64,000 bases of DNA from Lamellibrachia columna (lineage: Eukaryota > Annelida > Polychaeta > Sabellida > Siboglinidae): NCBI GenBank assembly GCA_963662155.1, contig OY759274.1, positions 23,615,122 to 23,679,121 of the forward strand, in the 5' to 3' direction. The notes beneath the pieces were generated by a model, which saw only the letters and a program-made list of their open reading frames with translations, made no database searches and was not told where the DNA came from. A program made the translations under genes and the position numbers. Positions 57,006 through 64,000 of the stretch are shown here, in pieces; the first letter of the stretch is position 1; each line of letters opens with the position of its first letter.

Positions 57006-58077
57006 AGCTTAAGAAATTATTTCGTTATATTTCGTTATTGGTTTGTGTGCGCTAGCAGATAAAATGACGCTCAATTACAATAAACAATAGCATGTCTCAA
57101 TAGCAGTGGCCTATCTTTTCAGGGTTCCCATCTGTTCATCACTGAATGACCAGTCTTGACTAAGCAAGCCTGCTAGCTGCTGAAACCCCAATTCTTTATT
57201 TGTTTGTGTGAGCTTACACTAGTACAAGGTGGCGACATCACAAGCCACATTAAACATTTACGTTTAGTGATTGAAGTGAACAAAACGTGCTAGTAAATAA
57301 ATTAATTCAATGCAAAAAAAGAAATTTGTTTTACAATTTTGGGAGTTTGCGCCGTAATAGTAAAAAAGTATTTATGTCATAACTGCCGAAACCAGCCAAG
57401 TGTTTTAGTCACGATGACCCCGTTGTGTTTGTAACCATGACAGCCTGTTTCAGTATAGTATAAACAATCGGAGAATTTTACATTGATGCATAATATAAAT
57501 AATTAATATTTTTTTAATACGTACTTCGTTAGTGTTTACATTGTTGGGCGTTGCCATGGATTCATATACATAAATACATTTTCATGCATAAGAAACTTTC
57601 CCGTTTTTATTCTATGAGTGCATTATTTATTTATTAATATAATTAGTAATACTCAACTTAAATATCTATGAAAAACACACATTTATTTACAATGAAGTGT
57701 ATGATATAGGTGTAATTTCTCATTATGCAAAGCCACAGTGACATATGCCGTTGCAATGTATAGCAGAAAATTGTTTTTACGTACACGTGTATTACCAGTC
57801 TGTATAGACTTGTTTGAAGTACGATGAAGATGGGTTTTATGAACAACGCAATGTAATCGACACTGGTTCTTTCATTATTACTCCGTAGTACAGGCAATTA
57901 GCACACAAAATGAGACCCCTGGTGCGATAAACTACAGGGTTACGAGGACCTGCCCAGGTGATAACAACATCTAATAATGGTAGGCTGCTAGCACAATGAG
58001 AGGATATATCACATGTTAAAGAAAGGCTTACATCCAGCTTTGACATGAAGTTTTAGACACGTTGATGCACTCAATCA
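57006..58077. other. Unassigned sequence inside the Merlin-like element
   Basis: AT-rich with short frames only (57658-57897 and 57837-58046, -), none recognised. Confidence 0.4.
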
Positions 58078-58182
58078 CAACGGGCTACACATAGATGAGA
58101 AAATTGTTGGACTCTCGATAAGCCAATGGCTTCCTTGTCCACTTGCCATGTGGAACTTGTTCGATATTGCAATCTTGTTAAA
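58078..58182 (+). mobile_element. LINE A 3'-end fragment
   Basis: Only about 105 bp: GGGCTACACATAGATGA-like codons at the end of ORF2, the GATAAGCCAATGGCTTCCTT block and the terminal ATCTTGTTAA. A very short 5'-truncated copy in the opposite direction to the nearby old copy. Confidence 0.88.
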
Positions 58183-58278
58183 AGCAAATAACGTTAACTA
58201 GTGTAGCCATTAAACATATACAATTAACACTCGGAAGGAATGTTTAAAAATTCATACATGGACATTACCGAACACAAT

Positions 58279-58428
58279 GTGGGTTCACGCTAACCATTTG
58301 GCAATGTTTAACCAAATGTAAAAACAGAAACAGCAGTTCTGCAGGCCAGTAACAGTGAATGTAATGCTGCCTTTAGACAAATTATTGCAATAGATAAACA
58401 ATAAAACATTTTTTTAGACTGAACCCAC
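58279..58428. mobile_element. Small 150 bp MITE candidate
   Basis: GTGGGTTCA at the left and TGAACCCAC at the right end, with ACAAT directly outside both (58274-58278 and 58429-58433). Short and non-coding; superfamily unknown. Confidence 0.5.
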
Positions 58429-58443
58429 ACAATATTCGTCACA

Positions 58444-60222
58444 ATGTTTCGAATGTTAATGATGTTAAGAAACATGCGAATTTACTTACCTCAACGAAAA
58501 GTGCAAAATGGTGTGATGATTCTTCTCTCAAGGTGTGTACAGCGTGTTATGACTGAGACTCCAAACGATGCGGTTCAAATCAAACGACGAGCGCTTGGTT
58601 TCTCCCAACAGAGGTACTGCTGCCAGCGCTGCATCTTTTATCCATTTCGACGCGCATGCGCAATAACTTCGCGATACGCGCGCTTCAAGTTATTTGACTC
58701 ACCCCTTCAATCATCCCAATCTTGCGGTGGTTTGTGCGCATGCGTTTGGGTAGTTTATGCAATAATTAATTGGTTTAATTAATCAAGTAGGTGTACAGTG
58801 CCGAATGTAGGATATAGCAAAATAGAAGAGCGAAACGGCAAGCAAGCTAAGTCACCCACTAGTTTGCCATGCAGTGGTACAACAACAACACAATTTTCAT
58901 AACCCAAACGTGCCATTTCGCGTGTACGATAGTACGTCAATTATTACCAGTATCTTTTAATATTTTTTTTAATAACCAAATAATATACCAATTAACACAT
59001 TTATTAATCAGTCCATATCTGTAGGTATGTTATAAGAAAAAAGAAATCATGAATTGAAGAAATGTATATTAAGAAATTTTAGTATGACAATGACTGTTCC
59101 AAAAGGCTCAATACTTGGAACTTTCGGATTTGCTATAAAATAAATGATTTTTCACAAGGTAGACAGGTGTTTAGTTTCATCTTGGAGATGGTTTGACAAT
59201 ACATAGCACTTTTACAAACTTCAAACAAACTAACAGTTCAATTATACAATATATCGGAACGGAACCCCAAAAAAAAAAAAAATATAATGGGTCATCTAAT
59301 TTAATTTATCCATTCCTCCGTATTTACATTAAAATGCGTGGGCCTTGTCGGTGGGGTTATGTTTTGAATATCTTCATTACATTTGAAATTAAATACTTAT
59401 TATTGTGCTGTTACCGTTTAGGAGGAAGTCGCGGACTCCATATGTTTCTTCATCTTTATGATCATAATCATTACCAGTTTCAATCATTACCAAGGTTTTA
59501 CCATGGAGTTGACATAGCAGGTAATTTGACAGTCGAATTTACAATGTGGCAGTTGGTGATTGCTGAATGCCTCAAAGGATTGAATGCTCTCTTGAAGCCA
59601 ATTCCCCACCAACTGTCCTTTTCACACCGGCCTCCTGATGAGGACAGGCTGCACATGCTTTCCATTGAAGCCATTCATTCGTTGGTGATCACTTAATTAA
59701 CTGATATGGGTTCCAGACTTCCAGCAGTGGACTAGCAGTAAGCTGACTGTCTTTAACATCTGTATGTATCAATAAACCCGTCAAGCAGTAGCGCAGTATG
59801 TGTTACATCAGCGTACACATTTCAAGCACCATTGTTACTTTGTGACCTTTTCATTCAAATAAATAAAATAAACTTTTATAATGGTTGGCCATCGATGGTA
59901 ATGATAATTCAACTGACAATGAGGGCTAGTAATGATAAAGAAAAGTTACATTGTGATAATAATACATTTATTTTTTACGTAATTATTGTGGCAAGGATAT
60001 TTTGTTCTCTATGATGACTCCATCCCTTAATGAAAGCTAAACTGTTGTGTTTTATTTACCACACGTCAACATCACACTAGAAGTTAAAATAGTGTAGAGA
60101 ATGTAGGAAAGAAAGAAACAGGAAATAAAAAAACGGAAAGAAGGAAACAGGAAAAAACCCAGTGTAACCCGTAATTAAATACTCAAGTAATTAATTACTC
60201 ATACATTAATTAATGTTATGTA
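58444..60222. other. Unassigned interior of the Merlin-like element
   Basis: Two plus-strand frames stand out: 58444-58782 (112 aa, basic, with a CCQRC cluster) and 59193-59696 (167 aa). I recognise neither, and both lack supporting context. The sequence around 58640-58750 is CpG-rich with two GCGCATGCG motifs, like those in the terminal repeats. The rest is AT-rich. Confidence 0.35.
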
Positions 60223-60260
60223 TTCCCTCCCTCCCCCCCTCCCTCCCTCCCTCCCTCCCT
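60223..60260. repeat. CCCT microsatellite
   Basis: CCCT/CCCTC units directly before the 150 bp array. Confidence 0.9.
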
Positions 60261-60866
60261 GCGCATAGCATCCAATATAAACAGTAGAATTTTTAATTAC
60301 AAAAACAAGTCTTTGTTCACGAAAAAACAGACACTTTAACCCATGCATTCTTTTACATTTTATTATATTAACAATGACATGCAATGAGATGCCCCATTGT
60401 AGTTGCGCATGCGCATGCGCATAGCATCCAATATAAACAGTAGAATTTTTAATTACAAAAACAAGTCTTTGTTCACGAAAAAACAGACAATTTAACCCAT
60501 GCATTTTTTTACATTTTATTATATTAACAATGACATGCAATGAGATGCCCCATTGTAGTTGCGCATGCGCATAGCATCCAATATAAACAGTAGAATTTTT
60601 AATTACAAAAACAAGTCTTTGTTCACGAAAAAACAGACACTTTAACCCATGCATTCTTTTACATTTTATTATATTAACAATGACATGCAATGAGATGCCC
60701 CATTGTAGTTGCGCATGCGCATAGCATCCAATATAAACAGTAGAATTTTTAATTACAAAAACAAGTCTTTGTTCACGAAAAAACAGACAATTTAACCCAT
60801 GCATTCTTTTACATTTTATTATATTAACAATGACATGCAATGAGATGCCCCATTGTAGTTGCGCAT
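60261..60866. repeat. 150 bp tandem array, 4 units, at right TIR
   Basis: Units start at 60261, 60417, 60567 and 60717 (spacings 156, 150, 150) and run into a variant that forms the inner right TIR at 60867. Each unit has GCGCATAGCATCCAATATAA, CAAGTCTTTGTTCACGAAAA and GAGATGCCCCATTGTAGTTG. The minus-strand 242-codon frame is a by-product of the 150 bp period. Confidence 0.95.
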
Positions 60867-61376
60867 GCGCATAGCATCCAATATCAAGCATAAAACTTTC
60901 ACCAAAAAATAATATTTGCAACATCAAATATTTAATTAAATAAACTATGAAAAATTACAATTAACTGTATGTGCTCTACAAATGTTGCGTTTAATGTAAA
61001 AACTGTGGAGAATATTTTATTTTATAATTATTTCGTTTGAAAATTGTTTGAGCCTACTTTCTCTTTTTTCTCTTTTAATTAATGTAAGTGTGCGCTCGAT
61101 ACGCACAAAGATCGCCTTCGCGGTTTTGATGGCACCGAGGCGTGACTAATGCGCAAATCGCACACGCGCCATCTTTAACATGCAATCGGCTCCGCTGTTT
61201 TGATGTGTCAAACTGATTAAAAGTGGCCTAAAACACAATATTTTTAAAGAATATATGAACTTTTTTTACTGGAACATATGCGGAATGGTGCAAGGAACGC
61301 ATTCAGGTAAACAAATTCTGGAAAAATCGTCGGCATAAAGCCCTAATAATTTAGGCCAGTTAAGTAAACGATTACC
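60799..61376 (-). repeat. Right terminal inverted repeat
   Basis: Inverse of the left end. On its inner side it continues into a tandem array of 150 bp units of which the left end has only one partial copy. Confidence 0.95.
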
Positions 61377-61470
61377 CATCTTCCAAATCATTTATATATA
61401 TTAAAAACAGTATAGGGCCTAATACTGATACCTGTGGTATCCCACTGAAAACCAATTTCCAGTTTGAAAT
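61377..61470 (-). pseudogene. LINE A RT fragment, 5' half of the split copy
   Basis: The minus strand encodes EISNWKLVFSGIPQVSVLGP, then ILFLIYINDLED, ending at the Merlin-like element. It continues directly into the fragment at 51787. It is 5'-truncated at about 61470. Confidence 0.9.
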
Positions 61471-62869
61471 CTCAAACTTACACGGCTTTCTGTCGACGTC
61501 CTTACTTGTATTTGTGTATCTCAATGTGTTCATTACATCATTCCAAATCATTTCCGGTACAAAAGGGGCATATAATAGTATAACATAATGCTTTTTGTGG
61601 CGCTTTTCCAACATTTATGCCAATTTTCCCCATATCTTGAAAATTACACCATATATAGAGCCGTAAGTGTACTGTCAAAACACAGGTTTTCGGGGACAAC
61701 GATTTAAAATATTTTAGTTTTGACTTCTTCCGACATTCATATCCGCCATATTTAAAGATGATTGTCGTTAAAACTAATTTTCCAAGCATCTTAAAAACTA
61801 CATCACCTAGAGCCGTAAGTGTATTGTCAAAACACAGGTTTTCGGTGGCAACAATTTCAAATATTTGACTTTTGACCTTCTCCGGCATTTATATTTGCCG
61901 TGTTTAGAGATGGCGGATAAACGACTGTCGTAGTAGCTCAAAAGTAATCTATTTTAAATCATCTCATCGAAAAACTATTTATAGACACCACAAGTAAGGC
62001 TCTAGTTGAAGTTATTCTTATGATATGGGAACATTTGTTTTGACTTTGAATGTCGGAGAAAGTCTAAAGTAAAATATATAAAATCATTGCCCGCGTAAAC
62101 CTATTTATCTTTAAAAATGCGACGTATATGGTAACATTTGTTATGTTTATATAGCCAGATACCATAAGTTAATATATTATCTAAGTGTCTGCTAAGTTTC
62201 ATGTTGTCATCGTAATTAGTTTACATATCTGCCGTACAGTGTCTGGCCAACCACTAGGTGGCGCTGTAAGTTGAATCCGCACTATATCAGAACACATTCA
62301 GGGTCCCAAGTAGTATATGTATGCAGTGTCAAAATTGTATGCACAAGTGCACACTCTTTCTACTCATAAACCTAACTATTGTGGGGAACACATTTGAAAG
62401 ATGTCGTAGGTGTTTGAAAGCATCGTTGTTGTGAAAGACTGAAGTAGAGTTCTACGTCTACGTCAGCGATTTTGACACCGATTTGTTGTCGTTTAGACAA
62501 ATATCTTGTCAACACATTGCAACTTGGATCTTGATTTTACGCACTACCAGTAGTGCGTACGTGGAGGGGGGGGGGCGGTGGGGGTCGGACCTGATGCATC
62601 TGGTATGTGTGCGTTGGAGGAAGCGCGTGTTTCCTCATTTTTTATGTAAGTAAATAGTAGATGATCCCTCAGCAGGACTCGATCAGACAAAGAGGGCAGG
62701 CAGTCCGTAAATGAACATCTTTCATGTATCGTGTGAACAGCAATAATACAAGTTACACCATACACCTAGAAAATAATACTAAAAATGTTAAACGGGATAT
62801 GCAATGCTCAGTTGCTTAACCAATTGATAATATAGAAAATAAATAATGTCAATATATATATATGGGTCC
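61471..62869. other. Unassigned sequence with a diverged 152 bp duplication
   Basis: Two copies of a 152 bp unit start at about 61620 and 61772 (shared CCGTAAGTGTA, TGTCAAAACACAGGTTTTCG). A small hairpin ACGCACTAC-CA-GTAGTGCGT lies at 62538-62557, followed by a G-rich run to about 62588 that could form a quadruplex. No gene identified. Confidence 0.5.
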
Positions 62870-62996
62870 ATGACGTTTTGGTAAAGGACACTTTGGTAAT
62901 GGACATTTTGGTAACTGACATTTCGGTAAAAGGACATTTCGGTAAAAGGACATTTCGGTAAAAGGACATTTTGGTAACTAGACATTTTGGTAAAAC
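62870..62996. repeat. Direct repeats, GACATTTTGGTAA type, 8 copies
   Basis: Eight units of 15-17 bp, each GACATTTYGGTAA plus a short spacer, ending about 290 bp before the FLYWCH-MULE start codon. Could be the subterminal part of that transposon's left end; this cannot be tested because the right end is outside the window. Confidence 0.85.
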
Positions 62997-63287
62997 TACT
63001 GAAAATAACCAGGGTCCAATCTGCCATATCAGGAAATAACCTGATAAGATGTCAGTCAGTTAAGCCATTTATAAATAAGATGGTCCAGCGGAATACCAGA
63101 CAGGGAACTTGGCTTCCCACTAGCAGTCAGACATGTGTAAGATAGTGCTTGTCACCAAAGGGAACATGGCTTCCAAATAGCAGTGGTGGTGGCTAGTGTT
63201 CAACCACTACAGCCAACCAGTGGCCAGCAGGACACATTTAAATCCAGATATACATCAGTTCATATCATTCTGTTCATACATGTGATC

Positions 63288-64000
63288 ATGGAAGTAACTA
63301 CAACAACCAGGGGGAAACCAAAGCTTTTGTGGGCTGGATATGCTTACACAAAGCACACAGAGAAAAATGGCATGATACGGTGGCGTTGCACATGTCGTGC
63401 AAGCAAGCACTGCCCTGCTAGTGTATACACCAACTTGCTACCAGCAAATGCAGTGCTGAAAACCGACCACAACCACTGTCCCGAACCGGTGAAGCTTGAG
63501 GTCGCCAGATGCCGTACGGAAATGCGTGTACGTGCAGCTGCATGTAACGACCCGCCATCTCGTATTTACGCTGACAACATCACAGCGTTGACAGATGCAG
63601 CTAAGGCGATTCTACCGAGTGTCGACACGTGTAAGCGCACGATTGCCAGAAACCGTACACAAGAGTACCCAGCCGAACCGGCCAGTTTGGTGAATCTACA
63701 CATCGTTCCTCCTTGGACCCACACCCTAGGACAACAAGAAGAAGAGTTCCTCTTCTTTGACAATGGTCCCCAAGCAACACACAGAATCGTTGCCTACGCA
63801 ACGGAGGATAATCTCCGCCGCCTGGCTGCTGCAGATAAGTGGTTTATGGATGGGAACTTTGCGATGGCTCCACCAAAGTTCCTACAGCTGTACGTTATTC
63901 ACGTGTCTCTGGGAGAGGTGACCATACCACTGGTGTATGCATTCCTAGAAAACAAAACAGAAGCAACGTATCACGAACTGTTCACTGCTATCCTGAACCG
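63288..64000 (+). CDS. FLYWCH zinc finger-MULE transposase, partial at window edge
   Basis: Open from ATG at 63288 to the window end (237 codons, no stop). The N-terminus is a FLYWCH finger: GKPKLLWAGYAYTKH, then IRWRCTCRASKHCPASV and DHNHCPE, giving the W-x-C ... C ... H-x-H ligands. The start of a MULE transposase domain follows: WFMDGNFAMAPPKFLQLYVI (DGNF with the first catalytic Asp) and IPLVYAFLENKTEATYHELF. This fusion is common in invertebrate Mutator-like elements. The later catalytic Asp and Glu lie beyond the window. The frame is clean, so the gene is young or under selection. The start is the first ATG after upstream stops and fits the position of the finger. Confidence 0.92.
   Translation, partial: MEVTTTTRGKPKLLWAGYAYTKHTEKNGMIRWRCTCRASKHCPASVYTNLLPANAVLKTDHNHCPEPVKLEVARCRTEMRVRAAACNDPPSRIYADNITALTDAAKAILPSVDTCKRTIARNRTQEYPAEPASLVNLHIVPPWTHTLGQQEEEFLFFDNGPQATHRIVAYATEDNLRRLAAADKWFMDGNFAMAPPKFLQLYVIHVSLGEVTIPLVYAFLENKTEATYHELFTAILN

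Larger units (their letters stand above)
51788..61376. mobile_element. Merlin-like (ISXO2) DNA transposon, 9.6 kb, long TIRs
   Basis: The two ends are inverted copies nearly 600 bp long, beginning GGTAATTGTTTACTTAACTG (left) and, read inward from the right, GGTAATCGTTTACTTAACTG. A perfect 8 bp duplication CATCTTCC flanks it (51780-51787 and 61377-61384). Removing 51788-61376 plus one duplication rejoins a LINE A reading frame (INDLED into DISSKVLKF), which proves the boundaries. It carries an ISXO2-type transposase gene at 52631-53611. Merlin elements are the eukaryotic IS1016/IS1595 relatives, with 8-9 bp duplications and GG-starting ends, so the assignment fits; 9.6 kb is long for the group and is partly explained by nested insertions. 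Confidence 0.92.

Noticed and set aside
60199..60927. 242-codon open frame, -
   Set aside because: The repeating sequence mirrors the 150 bp tandem unit and the TIR; no domain or conservation apart from the repeat.

Overview
This is a 64 kb window of an animal nuclear genome, AT-rich and intron-bearing, most likely from a marine invertebrate. The evidence is two ordinary metazoan genes with GT-AG introns, CR1-type retrotransposons whose ORF1 carries a PHD-like finger and an SGNH esterase, FLYWCH/MULE, THAP-DDE, hAT, Tigger-like and Merlin-like (ISXO2) transposons, long TA microsatellites and many minisatellites. The phylum cannot be fixed from the sequence alone.

Host genes: only two could be pieced together. 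A THEM6-like thioesterase-fold gene (+ strand, three exons, 34248-38584, about 200 aa) is complete. The 3' half of the nucleoporin gene NUP54 (- strand, five exons, 40800 to about 44825) encodes the coiled-coil C-terminus; its upstream exons were not found. A further exon-like block (50070-50238, -) and decayed helicase-like pieces (28.2 and 32.1 kb, -) are less certain.

Layout: 0.65-5 kb holds LINE remnants and unassigned sequence. 5.06-6.75 kb is an internally deleted Tigger-like element with TA target duplication and subterminal repeat clusters. 7-14.2 kb has three minisatellites (87, 63 and 27 bp units), LINE 3' fragments and a MITE-like element. 15-20.3 kb has LINE pseudogenes. 20.57-24.38 kb is the best CR1 copy (here called LINE A), with an open ORF2 and a 5'-truncated ORF1. 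24.4-32.2 kb is AT-rich and contains an open THAP-DDE transposase gene lying between helicase-like exons. 34.2-44.8 kb holds the two host genes, with a hAT element, TA repeats and minisatellites in introns and flanks. 45-50 kb is stacked LINE pieces, including a second LINE A copy that keeps the 5' part of the element.

The most striking structure is 51788-61376: a 9.6 kb element with nearly 600 bp terminal inverted repeats and a perfect 8 bp target duplication, inserted into a LINE A copy whose two halves rejoin across it. It encodes an intact 326 aa ISXO2/Merlin-type transposase. Just downstream of that stop codon are three tandem copies of the canonical histone mRNA 3' stem-loop, followed by a purine-rich element complementary to U7 snRNA. 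This suggests a transposase mRNA with a histone-type, non-polyadenylated, S-phase-linked 3' end. Older LINE A pieces and a hAT-type MITE are nested inside the element. The window ends inside a FLYWCH-MULE transposase gene (63288 onward) preceded by an array of short direct repeats.
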